From Leuctra nigra (taxonomy: Eukaryota > Arthropoda > Insecta > Plecoptera > Leuctridae), in contig OW203768.1 of assembly GCA_934045905.1 (NCBI GenBank), positions 3,624,316-3,688,315 on the forward strand: a DNA stretch of 64,000 nt, written 5' to 3'. The number at the start of each line of letters is the position of its first letter. The stretch's first letter is position 1. A program made the translations under genes and the position numbers. Below the pieces are notes generated by a model. The model saw nothing but the letters and a program-made list of their open reading frames with translations, was not told where the DNA came from and ran no database searches. Below are positions 1-12,971 of this stretch, one piece after another.

Positions 1-2100
1 ACATAATATACCGTATAACTAGTCCTAGGTATAACCGTATTTTGTAATAAACAGTACCTAATAATTTATCCAAAATCTAATTGTCTGTCAGTTATTTTCA
101 AGAAACGTTGTTTTGGTTGATCTTAGAAATTACTGCTAAAACAATCATCAACAATCAAACAATATTGCGAGCACTTGCGAGCAATAAATTACATTGTTTT
201 CATTTTGTTGGTCAACTTACCTATCTTTGATTGGAACGCAAAGTCTCTCATATATCATACAAGGCAACACAATACTTAAAAATTCGTAATTAAAGATAAT
301 TTGTTTGATATCAATAAATTTGATAATATAAGATCGCAAATAATAAAAACTATATATTTGTAAGCAGCATTGAAATAAAAATCACCTAGCATATTAAAAT
401 AGTCGAATTAAAATATGTATTACACTCGATGAACTTATCAATAATGCATTATTTTTCTATTTCCCTCTCTGGACCATATTCTCGGAAGTTTAAAAGGCAA
501 CAGTCATTCACGACTCACAAGTGGTGTTGTTTACAGAAGCGATTTATGACATTGTTTATATTTCATGTCTAGCTCGACCAAGCTCGACTGTTTGTTTGTA
601 TACGTGACATTAGAATATTACTATTTTATATATGTTATACACGGCAAAAGCCATTATCATCGTTTCTAAATTTTCTGCGAGTCCTGTCGACTCTTAATGG
701 TATATGAGCTCACCTCAAGAATAATTGAAATTGACATTGGGCTTTCTGCCTCTGAGGTACAACAGTTTGAAATAATAAGATCGAATACGCCTTCCTCGGG
801 CTATAGACTCACAACACTGCTAATCTGATAACTTTTTAAACCCAGGTATACATAATTGATTTGTTTTGGACCAATGGACTGCTACCTTGACGCGGTGGTG
901 GGTTTAAGGTGCCAACTCACATTACGAGTTGGTCCCATCTAAGTGCAGTTCAGGGTCGACCTACTCCCATGCCCTCTCGAAATTCGCGGGCCCTCGGGCC
1001 GAACTCCCACTCGAGATGTTGATCCCACTGAGATCGGGTCCTACCGGCCCGAAGCCGCCTCCCCCGGTCCGTCCCCATTCCGGCCTGGCCTTCTCACCAG
1101 TGCTGGACTCCTCCGGGCCGGGTCTCTTTGGTCGACCCCTCCCCGTAACCACCATATATGATCAAAAAATATAAAATTTAGAAAATGACCTCGCTATCGA
1201 CGCACCTTTAAGCACTATTACTACTCGATAATCAACAGTTGAGTTGTCAGTTTTTCTCCACAGATGTCACTTAATTATCAAAACCACTTCGCTACCCATG
1301 TAATTGTGTAGGTAGGGTCCGAAAGGGCTAACAGAGCTTATTCGATGGAATAAGCTCCAGAATAAGCCTACCTGGGGCTAGACCCACAACAGGATACTGC
1401 TAATACCAACTAATAACCTTGTCTGTGCTAATACGTATCAAGTATTCATCCACTTTGAGTAGGTACACTCGAACAAATAATAAACGGTATTCGACAGAAA
1501 TGGATTTTCTGATAGAGATTTAATGGTATCATCCTATGACGTCTATATGCTAACTCATCATAACTCTAGAAGATGAGCTCTCATTTCATTGATAATAACA
1601 AGGATTGATTGTCAAGGAACCAGACCAGCAGCCAATCGTTTGGTTCAAATACCATTTTAAATTGGTTTATGTGTATGATATCTTTTGGCTCGATTCTGGT
1701 ATTAAATCAGAAAATAATAAGTACTACATATTTGATAATCCAGTCCCTGGTTCTAAATCTTGTGAACATCTTGTGCCCACGAATCGTATAAGGCGTATTA
1801 TAGTTATAGATAAGCTCTATATTATATATCCTTTGTATTTCCATAATGCATTAACTAAAACCGAATGTCAGAAAATATTTAAAATGCATTTGTATTTTTA
1901 AAATTAAGAAAACCCTTCGCGATTAAAAATGCATCTCTCTAAAGTGTTCCGATGATAAATTCCACATTATTTCTCACACTTTCATATTTCGTTGTTTTTT
2001 TCACCGGAACTATTTTCTCTCGCCAGTCTCCCGCGTAATTCATAAAGGTCTTATTAATAATGAATCTAGCCGGTGATTTATGTTGTATGCTTAAGTGCGA
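1..2100. other. Non-coding stretch with a GC-rich block
   Basis: No coding region is recognised. Most of it is AT-rich. A GC-rich block (about 890-1150) interrupts it, and its short ORFs on both strands overlap one another and look spurious. Two loosely similar direct segments flank the block: about 785-822 (ending in ACAACACTGCTAAT) and about 1363-1404 (ending in GGATACTGCTAAT), both containing a CTCGGGCTA- or CTGGGGCTA-like core. This may mark an old insertion, but no clean target-site duplication was found. Confidence 0.4.
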
Positions 2101-2360
2101 GCCGTTGCGCCAGATATGACATCATATTAATATGCAAGTCAACTTTGCGGGCGGAGAATACGGCCACTCGTTACACCCCCCCCCCCCCCCCCCTCCCACC
2201 CCCCTGGCCGGGGGTCGAAGAGGGTCAGTGTTTTGGACTTCCAGTCACGTGACGCAGATTAGCCATTCAGCCGGCGGGAAAAAGAGAGGAGACACGTCAA
2301 CGAGTGTCGCCCGAATCGTTGACGAGATCTGGAGACATTTTATTACGTATTATTAGAGAT
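2100..2360. promoter_or_regulatory. GC-rich patch with poly-C run and E-box palindrome
   Basis: A local GC-rich patch contains a C-run of about 18 near 2176-2195 and a perfect GTCACGTGAC palindrome at 2244-2253. That 10-mer is the classic CLEAR/M-box type E-box bound by MITF/TFE-class bHLH-zip proteins. No splice site or coding frame supports an exon here, so a regulatory role is only a possibility. Confidence 0.25.
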
Positions 2361-2911
2361 TGGGAGGGGGGTTGGATTCCCTGGGTAAAGTGGGATTTTT
2401 TTTAGGTGCTGAGGTGGCAGAATTACTCGGCTATACGAACAAAGCATAACAGTAGTATTTTTACTACTATACCTACGTATTGTTTCATATTTGTATTATT
2501 TTCACAAAAGTATGTGAATGCTATTTTATATTTTGGACAATTGTAAAAAAAAACTAGATGTTTCTATTTTATTCATTCATCCATTTTTTTGTCAGGTATG
2601 AGAATATTCAATTAATCAATCTTCACCTGCTAATTGGAAAGTGCATAAAGCATGTGAGCCCGCATGGGGAAAAGAGGGACGCTTTCCCCTGAAAACATAT
2701 TTTTATATTTAAAATTATATGGGTTTGAGCTCCTTCGTCTATATTTTCTTATAGCACTGCACCATGAAAGTGAAGATCATACAAAACTACCCACAACCCG
2801 TAAGTTTTTCACCATCAATATTTGTAGAAAAATGTGAATATTTCAGCTCTGAAATTTGTTTCGAATATAAAACGTCCTGCAAGACAATCTAGAGGACATA
2901 AAACCTAACTA

Positions 2912-3306
2912 TAGGCAGCGTGTTTAGACAACAGATGGCACTGCAAAAAGTACAGACAGAGCCACCTAATCTGTGGGAAGGAAGCTTACCTTTGGCAAGG
3001 CGTCCAAGTCGCTTCAGTTATACGTTATGTTGCTGCACATATTACGCATTATCACTCCTTAAAATTTACACAAGTTTATCTAATGTTTATTCGCCTACAA
3101 AATACTGATAATAAAGTGTTCACAATTTCACTGAATCTGATCACTATATTAATTTGCGCGACTTAGTTCTGATTCCGAAATATTTTGAGTACATTTGTTG
3201 ACATCTGATCGGTTGCTAGGTCACGGCCAATGAGAAATAAAACAGTTGACGATCTTCCCACAAAAGTTGCTAATTTCTCTCACTCGTGGCGAACTCTCGG
3301 TGCCTA
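2912..3306 (+). mobile_element. TA-flanked MITE, copy 1
   Basis: The element begins TAGGCAGCG and ends CGGTGCCTA, short imperfect terminal inverted repeats, with TA on each side (2910-2911 and 3307-3308). A second copy of nearly the same length lies in opposite orientation at 26697-27092. TA target sites and short TIRs suggest a non-autonomous Tc1/mariner-type element. A 62-codon ORF starting MFRQQMALQK is conserved between the copies, but with this degree of sequence identity that does not argue for coding; no protein family is recognised. Confidence 0.65.
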
Positions 3307-3309
3307 TAG

Positions 3310-4365
3310 GTAACCAGTCATACTTACTGGTCAGCAACATTCTTCTTTCATTGACTTTCACTCCTGCACTAAATCTGAAAGTTCACTCGTATTATAAAGA
3401 ATGCCCCCTCAAAAATCCTGACGACGCTAATAAAAAGTGGGTCTACCAACAATTTATAACCTGTTTATAGATTAAAGAATACAAAGTATCGTTTATTACT
3501 GAATTTATCTACCTGGTTACACAGCTTCCCGGAAATACCGCCTGAAAAACACTTGATTATATTGAAAAAAACCCTCGCGTAATTTTCCACCGTCAATCTA
3601 ACTTTCGAAAAAATTACATCAAATCATATTCTTGACTGCACTCTAATCTTGCCGCCGCACAAGAAAAATACTTCACAAAACAAGCAACAAAATCTCAGCT
3701 TTAGCCAGAAGCGAAAAGGTAAAAACTCCTCTAACAAGATTAAAACCATCTCAAATAAACTCCCAGACGTTCTACGGGTGGAGCAAAACAGATCAAACAC
3801 ACCGTTCTTTATCCATTATTGATAGCATCTCGATTCCTATCAATAATACAAGCGCGGTTGCGCCGAACAGTTTGATCCGGCGAGAAGTGAGCGCTATTGT
3901 ACCGAGCTCGGTGGAAAACTGTTGGGGAGTTTTCCCGACTCCCCCACCCCCAGGGAAATCAGGAGTCCCACCCCGCAGGGGCCAGGGGCCGGGGGGGGGG
4001 CACCCCACCGCACGGCAGAGACACTTGGCCTGTCAAATTCACTTCCTATTACGTTATCAGCATGTTCGGGAGTTGGATCTTACGACGAGGTGAATGGAAC
4101 GATTGTGGAGTCTGGATTGAGGGAATGGATTGACATGGATACGTGAGGGTTTGAATTGACACAGTTACGGCGATGTTTTGGGGATTTCAGCGTCTGGAAA
4201 GAATTGGGTAAACTTTATGGTCGAAAGTCTAAGGTCATTTTACATATTGGAATCAAGCTAGAATACATTGAGGTAAGAATTACCAAAGGAACTGCATCCA
4301 CGACTATAGGAAAATGTTCAATAATTTAAAGCAATGTAAACATGTTTTTAGAGAATCATGACTAT
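3310..4365. other. Non-coding stretch
   Basis: No gene is recognised. It contains a purine/pyrimidine-biased GC-rich segment (about 3935-4020) with a run of about ten G near 3991-4000. Three overlapping short ORFs there arise from the low-complexity Pro/Gly-coding composition. Confidence 0.4.
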
Positions 4366-5650
4366 CTAGTGGAGCGGTCGCTCCACCCAGCCAAGTCGTA
4401 CCGTACAATCACAGTCACTCAACATACCGTAAATGCCTAATAAACTGAGGAGCAGACCAAACACTTTTACTGTAAGCAACAACATAGCATTTTCGGCCTA
4501 CTGGATCTCAAAATTGAAAAATCTCACATTGTTGCGAAATATCTTAATTTCGAGCTATGGCCCACCCCACCCCATATAACAAATTTGGGAACAACAGGTT
4601 ATGCCATTTGCGAGCTAGAGGGCCGTGAAAACAGTGAAATTACACCCCTTTTAAAACCTATCTGATGATATCACGAAACACCGCTATCACCGCCACAGCC
4701 TAAACGGCAAAACCGATTGACTTGAAATTTTTACCACATGTGCACTTTTGGCGTCTGAGGTGCCTTTTTATAAAACCAACCGGAAGCCGCCATTTTAAAA
4801 CCGGAAGTGACGTCATATCTCGAAAACGGCTACACCGATCGGAATAAAACTATCGCCAAATGATTCAGACGGTCATCTTTAAGGAATATCAATAGTCAAA
4901 ATATACATTTACTATTACCGAAACCGGAAATGACGTCATAAAAATGAAGAATCAGACTTGAATCACCTCTTACTACAATAACTACATATTCAGAAAGCTT
5001 ATAATGATACTTAACATTTATAAAAATAAATTCTAGGTGGCAGTAATTTCAGCCGCCATTTTTAAAAAAGGAAGTGATGCCATAGCTCGAAAACGGTTGG
5101 ACCTATTGGAACGATGCTTTCGCAATTCTTCATGGAATATCATTTTAAGCTTATATTTAGTACCAAACACAATTTTTCGTAGTACCCAATTCGGAAATTG
5201 CCTATTTTTTTAAAGGAATAAGTCACAAGTTAGGAACAAGTTGTGTAAATAAACTAAAAAAATTATTGATATCCCCATAAAAAACACTCCGTGTAAAAAT
5301 ACCAGCCAAGTCTCTTAACTATAAAAAAAATAGAAGAAATTTAAAAATTCAGCACTGAAAAGTAGTGATATCAAAAAAAGGGCCAAGTCAAAACTTCATT
5401 TTAAAAACCAAAATATACTTGGCGCATCGTTTTTAAGGGCATTATAGGTATAGGCACATTTAATTTCTGGCATATACTATACTACTATATACACGAAGCG
5501 CCAAGTATATTTTGGTTTTTAAAATGAAGTTTTGACTTGGCCCTTTTTTTGATATCACTACTTTTCAGTGCTGAATTTTTAAATTTCTTCTATTTTTTTT
5601 ATAGTTAAGAGACTTGGCTGGTATTTTTACACGGAGTGTTTTTTATGGGG
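4366..5650 (-). mobile_element. Foldback-headed, hairpin-tailed element, copy A
   Basis: Read on the minus strand, this copy starts with a 378-bp foldback (5273-5650), continues through a body with CRE/ETS/YY1-like motif clusters, and ends in a hairpin (GTGGAGCG / CGCTCCAC) followed at once by CTAG at 4366-4369. The whole body aligns by eye with 52416-54085 on the plus strand, down to the phrases CATAGCTCGAAATTAAG and CAGTAGGCCGAAAATGC. The minus-strand 3' flank is ATA, as in the other copy. No transposase frame is present, so it is non-autonomous. The hairpin followed by CTAG recalls Helitron 3' ends, but the following base is A rather than T, so class assignment is uncertain. Confidence 0.7.
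5273..5650. repeat. Foldback head of copy A (153-bp arms)
   Basis: Two inverted arms of 153 bp each (5273-5425 and 5498-5650) are almost perfectly complementary and are separated by a 72-bp loop. The outer end reads CCCCATAAAAAACACTCC and the inner end ACTTGGCGC. The same arm sequence, longer and slightly diverged, forms the head of the copy at 51138. A transcript through this region would fold into a long near-perfect hairpin. Confidence 0.85.
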
Positions 5651-5655
5651 TTATT

Positions 5656-6093
5656 ATTAAAGCAATTAAAAGTTTTGGAATATTTCGCCATGTTTTTTTG
5701 TAAAAAAAAAAATTTTGTCAACAGTTTCGATTTTCATATCAAAATCTTCCTCAGGACAATAACTTAACAAATTTTCATCAGAAAGAAAAACAATTACACT
5801 TTAAACAAAAGTATCCAATAAAAAGCAATATCCTAGAGGCATAAACCACAAACAATATTATGTACATAATAATAACAACTTATCGTGGACGTTTTCACTT
5901 TCATCGGAACAAACCATGCAATAACAACTTATTTCCTAACTCTAAGTCGACCTTCCCACAATGAGGGGTCCATTGTCCATCTGCTTGTCCATTTGCTCTT
6001 CTGCTTCTGATTGCATTTCGTCAGACTTTTCTTCTGATTTTTCTTTTCCCGTTGTCTTCAGAATTAAAGGGTGCCAACTTTCAATTGCTTTAA
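5656..6093. mobile_element. MITE-like repeat abutting copy A
   Basis: Its left end (TTAAAGCAATTAAAAG, then ATTTCGCCATG) matches the segment at 12972, and its right end TTCAATTGCTTTAA is the inverse of the left tip. The interior differs from the 12972 copy: it holds a short acidic reading frame on the minus strand (5942-6058). It lies only a few bases from the foldback head, so one element probably inserted beside the other. Confidence 0.5.
5942..6058 (-). pseudogene. Possible captured terminal-exon fragment
   Basis: A minus-strand frame of 38 codons plus stop is unusually rich in Lys/Glu/Asp/Met/Gln (KEKSEEKSDE, EQMDKQMDNG) and ends GPLIVGRST. Such composition is unlike the surrounding AT-rich noise and resembles the charged C-terminal tail of a real protein. 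A pyrimidine-rich TTTAATTCTGAAG just upstream on that strand could be a 3' splice site. No family is recognised. It may equally be chance. Confidence 0.2.
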
Positions 6094-6099
6094 TAAAGC

Positions 6100-7990
6100 A
6101 ATGTAGTTCAATGATAGTTTTTAATAGGTCACTAATATAATATACTAATATTGGGATTCTATTGGTATTATCGAGTCATATTTTGTCTATTTTTGTTTAA
6201 TATTATTTTATTTGTTTAATTTCATAACTGTTTTTATTTCAGCAAACAAATATTATATACATACTCTGATTTACAGCAAACATTCAAAATTTGATGTTTA
6301 TTCAAAACTGGGATGAAATCATGTTTGTGTTTCATTTCCAGCCAAATGTTTCAATGTATTCGTCCGCCGAGATAACTTAGAGCGTTGAATTACGGAAAAA
6401 CAAAATCACATCCCCAAGAACAATATCAAAGCGATCACAAGCCCACAAGCATTGCGCGTTGTCAAATATGTTACTTCGGGTTCGATTATACAACATTATG
6501 GTGCTACGAAAACGCTCAGGGAAAGTGTTGATCAAGCCTCCGATATTCATGGAAATTCATAAGCTGTAAAATAATATCGCTGCTTCATAAAACTTTTATG
6601 ACATCTATAGGCATCTTGAAGTGGAAATTGTTGGTATAGGAGGATAAACAAATTTGACAGCTGCCCACAAATCACATTATTTAGATGTATTTTTATGCAA
6701 GACAGATATTTAAGTACCTACGTACAAGATGATAATAATAATATGCAATAATCCGCTTACATGTCCAGTTAAATTTCATCTGAAAAGTGCTTGCTTCACG
6801 TAAGAAGCTTATAAAAAGATTTTTCTGATCTTGAATTTACATTTGGAGAAACGAAGGTATTTCGATTTTTCAATGAAAGATTTATCGATATTCAAACTAT
6901 AAATCAATTTCCGGTGAACCCAGAATCTGATCTCGCTACAAATCAGCAGTCGAAACAAATAGTATGGATCTCTTGTGATAACAATTGACTGAGCCGTTAC
7001 TTCATTTGACAATACGAAAAGAAACTCAAATACAGAGGAAGAAACAAATAAATAAACAAACTACTATTGTATGTGCCATAAATTTTGAATGAATACGCTT
7101 CTTTAATTCGATTCAAATTTGGTGGTGCAAAATGGTGCATAATTGGTGCAAAATTCCTGCGTTGAAAAAAAAATCGACATGGGGGGGGGGGGGCACTTAA
7201 CGCACCCACTAAAAGTTGCAGAACGTAGCAAGCGGCAAAAATGTAATTCATATATTTGCTAAATCGTGAAATTACAGAAATTGTTGCAAACCTCAGAGTC
7301 TACAATCAAATGCAATCGTCCCATTTCAACCTATTCTGAAAGTGGTGTCAAGAAAGCTGTGGCAACATGCAATATCATTTTTTTTTAAGCGCAATCTATC
7401 GATGTTTTTAGACTCGAATATTATAGGTAAATAATACTCGCATATATCAGGGACGTAGCACTACATTTGTTATTCTGCAATTAATAAAATGCAGCTAATA
7501 TTTCCCAGCACCCATGAAAACTATTCCAATGTCACAAACCACAACATGAAAATAATCCCCCGGCAGTGAATCAAGGTGGCTTAGTTACGTATTGACAATA
7601 ATCATTGGCATGCATTGCTTAATGAATACTAACAGCACGGATATGTCCATTAGCAGCGGATTATTGGTGCATCGAAGCTGTGAAACCACTGTAATTATCA
7701 GTTAAATCAAACCGCACCGATGTCTGCTAAGCCGATGATGCATATTCATTATTTAGCTAGGTGGAATGAGGGAAGGTATTGAATGACAATAGTGGGAATA
7801 TTACGGTCGATTAGCGCGGAATAATATCAGCTCTGAGGTAGATCTAGGAAGGAAGTTTTCGCGATTATACACTATGCGTTATGCGTTATGCGTTGTACAC
7901 TTATGGCATGATGTAATCAAGCTCTATCAATAGATACCCCCAGCGCCACTAGCGAGAGAAATCAGCAAAGCTGTACGGGGAAGAATCTTG
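6100..7990. other. Non-coding stretch
   Basis: No gene, repeat family or RNA gene is recognised. Notable only are a G-run of about 12 near 7181-7192 and a short tandem ATGCGTT repeat near 7873-7893. Confidence 0.4.
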
Positions 7991-8002
7991 AAGAGTCATG
8001 GG

Positions 8003-8216
8003 GGCCACTATGGAAACTGACGGATTGTGTCAAATTTTCCCAAAATACTTAAGTCTCCCCAAGGCTCATTGTTTACTCCACTGTTATGCAACTTTGGGAG
8101 GTAGTTTTGATACCCATTTTGTCGTAATACTATTGAAACATTTTAAGAAATACTTGAAACAAAAAAAGTTTTTTCCGTATTTTTTCACGAAATATGTGAA
8201 AAAAAACTTTTTTTGA
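8003..8216 (+). repeat. Left arm of a 2.6-kb inverted repeat pair
   Basis: This ~210-bp segment (outer tip TATGGAAACTGACGG; inner part with CAAGGCTCATTGTTTACTCC and a TTCACGAAATATGTGAA palindrome) recurs inverted at 10387-10590. A diverged foldback built from related sequence is at 44561-44890. The two arms therefore belong to a dispersed foldback family, and the 2.2 kb between them, including a promoter-like block, may be captured or merely bracketed. Confidence 0.6.
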
Positions 8217-8449
8217 TGGTTTCTATCAATAGCTCATCATTCATCAATTTTTATTATAATATTGAGATTCAAAATTTGACCCCCCCCCCCCCCCCCTCTC
8301 CCAAATATGTAAAAATGTGCTATGCACCGTAGCCTATGTTGATAATCTAGTTTCTCTCAGTACAATGTTATGAATTTTTTTCAGGTTTATCATCAAAACC
8401 CCTAATTTTTTACCTAACTGACTGTACTCGAATGTTGTCCCAAAAGCCA

Positions 8450-8668
8450 CACGTCAAATGACAAGTGATCTCGTCACCGCCGAGAGAAGATGCTCCTCGG
8501 TGTGCGCATGCGCTAGTGTCGCGGGGTATATGCTAGGGGTAGTCGGCTCGCAGCGGCAGTCGCTCTCGCGCAGTGTTAGTGACAAGACGTGACGCGCAAG
8601 CATAGGTGACGTCACGAGTGTGGTTACGTCGTCCGCGGGACTGTGGATAGTGAGCCGAGTCACAACAG
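8450..8668 (+). promoter_or_regulatory. Candidate promoter and non-coding first exon
   Basis: A CpG-rich island in AT-rich DNA. It carries a GCGCATGCGC palindrome (8504-8513), the NRF-1/Ewg type site, and a perfect CRE TGACGTCA (8607-8614). It ends CACAACAG at a GTAGGG donor (8669). The coding-side exon of the Beat gene begins with a strong acceptor at 24258/24259, so an upstream non-coding exon must exist, and this block is one candidate (15.6-kb first intron). A second candidate lies at about 23290-23390. The link is inference; no in-frame coding is claimed. Confidence 0.35.
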
Positions 8669-8669
8669 G

Positions 8670-10386
8670 TAGGGGTTTGTCGGATGGGGATGGTCTACGT
8701 CGCTGTCGTTCAACTTATGTACACCTTTAATTTTATAGCAAACTATTTGTTCGTGTGAAAAAAAAATTTTGATGTGAAATTAAAATTTAATACATTGTTT
8801 AAAAATATTTTGTGACAAAATGAAATTGATTTACCTAAAGTCCTAATCGAGGGGATTATAAAAATGCTGAGTACGGATTTTGAGTTGTTTCATTAATTAA
8901 AAAATATATCAGATTTTATGAAGCCTAGGTTATTCAGATTTTTTAAAAAGATTAATTACATTTAGGACATAAATAAGCTGATAAAACAAAATCTAGTATT
9001 TTCGCCGAATCATGAACGCAAAATCATAATTTATACTAAAAAATATGTCAATGATAAGTACTTTTTTTAAATATAATGTTGTTAAAATCTAGAGCTTCAT
9101 TTGCGATATTTTCGTCTTATTGTAAAGTGGGACATTTTATACTTTTCTCAAAATACTATATTTTCGTTGCACTGAAGTTTGATGATAAATCTGATCCAGA
9201 CTTTTTACCCGAATTTGTATCTAGTTTGTCGCAGTGCGTCATTAAAGGAAGATTGAAAACCTGGATCAAAGATTAATCGCTTCTTGTCATAAGAAACATA
9301 TTATTAGACATTTTTGAATATGAAGAAATTCGATGCTCCTCCGGTGAATAAATATTTTCTTTTTATTACCTGTCTTTGATGGAGTATTCTCAGAAGTTAG
9401 AAATCGGAGAATTTTTGGATATGATTAAGTTTATTCAGCATGACATGTTTGGATGGCGAATAAATCAAGTGGGTGGGGGTGGGGGGGGGGGGGGGTCAAA
9501 TACCGTGCTATCGAGGGGTTGCGAGGGGGAGGGGTTCGTCAACCCCCTCTACTCAATGTCAGTAATCTATTAGACACGAAGGCCGCTTCATCAAATTCTT
9601 TCATCAATTTCGCTAACGACGGAGGTTTTCAAAGTACTAAGGAGTTGGTTTCTTCATTTGACTTTCTTGGCGTTCGCGCCGGTGTGTCTGATAATATGCA
9701 AATTAAAAAGGGAGTTCTATTTTGATAACCGAGATTTTCAAGTGAATTTAGTGTGAAGGACGCACAAAGAAGACTTCGACATTTTTAGGATTGTGACCGA
9801 CTCCTTAAAGATATAGGATACGTTTGAATGCATTAGCAACCATTTTATTTTCTTAAATTTCAACTTTAATTTTGATTTTGCATAAGAAGTTGAAATTCGA
9901 CGAAATTAAAAATGCCCTGGAACCCTGTAAATTATGAGAAATGCACAGAGGGCAACTTTATGTTGCTAAAGAGCAAGACGGTGACAATTTGAAGGGCGCA
10001 GTTTTAGAACTGATGGAAGTTCAATGAAATATTTTTAAAATATTCAACCCTTCATGTTTGCTCAGATTTCACTTCTGAAGACTAAATTACACGGACGGCT
10101 TTGAAACAAGGCTCAGGATGAAGACGCAACAAAATAGCAACCTGAGACAAATAATAAACATCAAACTCAGAAAAAAAAGTAATTTTCTATAAATATTAGC
10201 ATGGAATAGATACAGAAACATGTGTTTACATCGGTAATTATAAACAAAGTTGTTGTTCAGGTGTTTCCACCTTGAACAGAAAATGTGCAGGATTGACATA
10301 TTGCTCTTTTGAAACTATGCTTCACATTAATTAAATAATTTTTTTTTTTTTTAATTTAATTAAATAATTAAATTTAAGAAATATTT
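8670..10386. other. Non-coding stretch between inverted arms
   Basis: AT-rich DNA with no recognised gene. It includes a G-run of about 15 near 9480-9495. Short ORFs such as that at 9453-9725 run through the G-run and are not credible. Confidence 0.4.
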
Positions 10387-10590
10387 AAAGAAAGAAAAAA
10401 TTTATTTTTCACATATTTCGTGAAAAAATACGAAAATAAACTTTTTTCATTTCAAGTATTTCTTGAAATTTTTCAATAGTATTACGAGAAAATGGGTATC
10501 AAAACTACCTCCAAAAGTTGCATAACAGTGGAGTAAATAATGAGCCTTGGGGAGACTGAGGTATTTTATCCGTCAGTTTCCATAGCAATG
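10387..10590 (-). repeat. Right arm of the 2.6-kb inverted repeat pair
   Basis: Inverted counterpart of 8003-8216, ending CCGTCAGTTTCCATA. The arms differ by scattered substitutions and small indels, so the pair is not recent. No matching target-site duplication was seen outside the tips. Confidence 0.6.
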
Positions 10591-12971
10591 ATTCGATCTT
10601 TTGTTCTGATTCAAAATATGTATCCAGATTCGTTACGTAAACGATGACGTCGTGTCTATACGCATCGGTTATTTTACCTTATATTTGATTCATTTGATGT
10701 ATTTTACCGAGTAAAAGTTGGCCACAAAAGCTTATCCGCAGGTGTCCATTAGTGGCTGATTAGTAAATAATTGCAACCTTTGTAATGAAAAGAAGAGGCA
10801 GGATGCTAAACGATATCATTGATGAATGCTTATAGACGTTGCTTTGAGAGAACAAGTCGCTCGTGTACAAACATGGAGCTCTGTGGAAAACATAATTATG
10901 TGTAAATAAAACCTGGCTTCAGAGTGGAAAAGTTCCTGGGGAAAATATCAGATTAAATTTATAATTATGTACATAAAAGGAAAGTTGTATCAAGTGAGCT
11001 TTGTAAAAAATAAAAATGCTCTTCATCATGTTCCATATCCAGAGCAAAAGGAGGTTAGCAAATCCGTTTGATTTTTCCACTGTAATTAATTCATGCAGAA
11101 GTGGGATTCCATTTGGCGCGGATTGACCGCTGGACGAGAAAACTTGTGGAAAAGAGTTCGAGTTTGTGCATCTCTTTGACGGGATTGCGCGGGGTTTTCA
11201 TATTTATTCATCAGCCAGTAGCCGTCAGCAGTCTTCGATGTCCGACAACAAAACTGCATGTTCACTAATGTTATAATATTTCCTAGCTGCTTATAATATT
11301 CAATTCTTAGCTTGATTTTATATCTCCCGGTCAGACTACTATTGATCAAGTTAAAATTGATTTGTTGAACATAAACATAAATCCTGGAGGTTTCCTTATC
11401 ATTTTGGAATAAATCTTGGAGATCGTTATTGCCTGAGCCAACACACTCTTAATATTATTTTATTTATTATATTTATGAAAACAGATTTGCATAAAGTGTG
11501 TACTACACGGTGTCTGAGGAAGCTTTTTCTAAGAAGTTACGAATTAAAGTAAGGTCACAATTAAAAACTACAGGTCTTACATACTAATAGCATACCTACC
11601 TAAATCACCTTTAAATCAAACCATCTAAAATGATTTACCAGATTTACCAGGTAAATCATCTTACGCTAGTTGGCATTTCATCAGAAAATACTCCCGTCAA
11701 TCTATTCCACTCCACAATTGAATTGCTTCCATATTTAGATTTAAAAACCTCTTAAAACCCTCATCATAATTATGAATGCCCCTTAAGAGGCTCTCATAAT
11801 TGTGATACCATGTTAATGTAGTGCATTTTTTAAAATAATATGTTTCTTTTTGAGGTAATAACTAACTAATTAACCCACACTTTCGCACCACAGTTTTTTG
11901 TATTCAAATAGCAAAGCTAACGTCCGTAAATAATGAATTAACAACTTTATAATATGTACAGTGAAAATTAATAGAATAATTCTGTACCTAAAGTCTGGAA
12001 GACCATATTCTAGATTTTGCATTTCACACTTTTGAAAACATGTCATGATGCTCTAGGTATCAATTGCCATTTGATTGATGTCAACTAATACAGTTGTATT
12101 GAAGTATTCTCTTACACAATGACTCATGTCAACATTACAAATAAGGTTTGATGAAGGCAGAATTAATGGTTTTTGGCTCACCTCAAGTATCATTGCATTG
12201 TACTTCCGCCACACCTAGTGAAAATAATAGAATATCTGTAATAAAACACTTCAATTAGCTATCTGTAACGGCTTCCTGCAAAATGTGCTCAAACCCGGTT
12301 ATTAAATTCATAATTTCAACACCTAAAACTCCCACCCACCGTACAAATGACCTTAAAACTAAAGGACTCCGTTTAAGGACCCACTATTTAGTTATTCATC
12401 GAGTCGGAACGGCTGCGATAGCGCTGCAGTAATGGCAGTTGGCTGCATGTTCCACAATTAACTTCCACCGACTCCTGAAGACTGGGTGAAAAGTTTATCC
12501 CGCCACGACCACCAACTCCGGGCGATCGAGAGCGATAAGCGATAACAGATAATGGGGGTAAATCGCGAGGCGGAGATGGGGAAAACGATATGGCATTTCA
12601 GCTTGGATTGAAGGAATAAAACAAATGTGGCGAATGGAATGTAGTTAGTGGTACATGCACTCGGGGGGCGGAAATGCAGTTTGATTTTTAATTAAGTTGA
12701 TCTCCGTTTTGCTGCATTTTGTTTGGTTAATCTCGGAGTTTTTTTGGGATATGAAGATAAATTCCAGAATTACTGGATTACTTTTTGTGAAAAAACACAT
12801 TGTTAATTGGTTTAAACAATTTAGAAATTATCTACGTAAGTCTGGTTCGAAACATTCAGTTTTATTTCCATATCGATTGACGTTTGTTACTTCTTGTTAT
12901 AAAGCTGCTACAAAATTGAACTTGATAAAGGTATTTTAAACATATGTTTTGAAGATTCGTGACTATTATTA
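10591..12971. other. Non-coding stretch
   Basis: AT-rich sequence without a recognisable gene. A moderately GC-richer segment (about 12395-12600) contains several CGATAG/CGATAA words and could be regulatory, but nothing specific supports this. Confidence 0.35.

Noticed and set aside
4366..5650. Canonical Helitron
   Set aside because: Although a hairpin is followed by CTAG, the next base is A, no TC 5' end or Rep/helicase is visible, and a foldback head is atypical.
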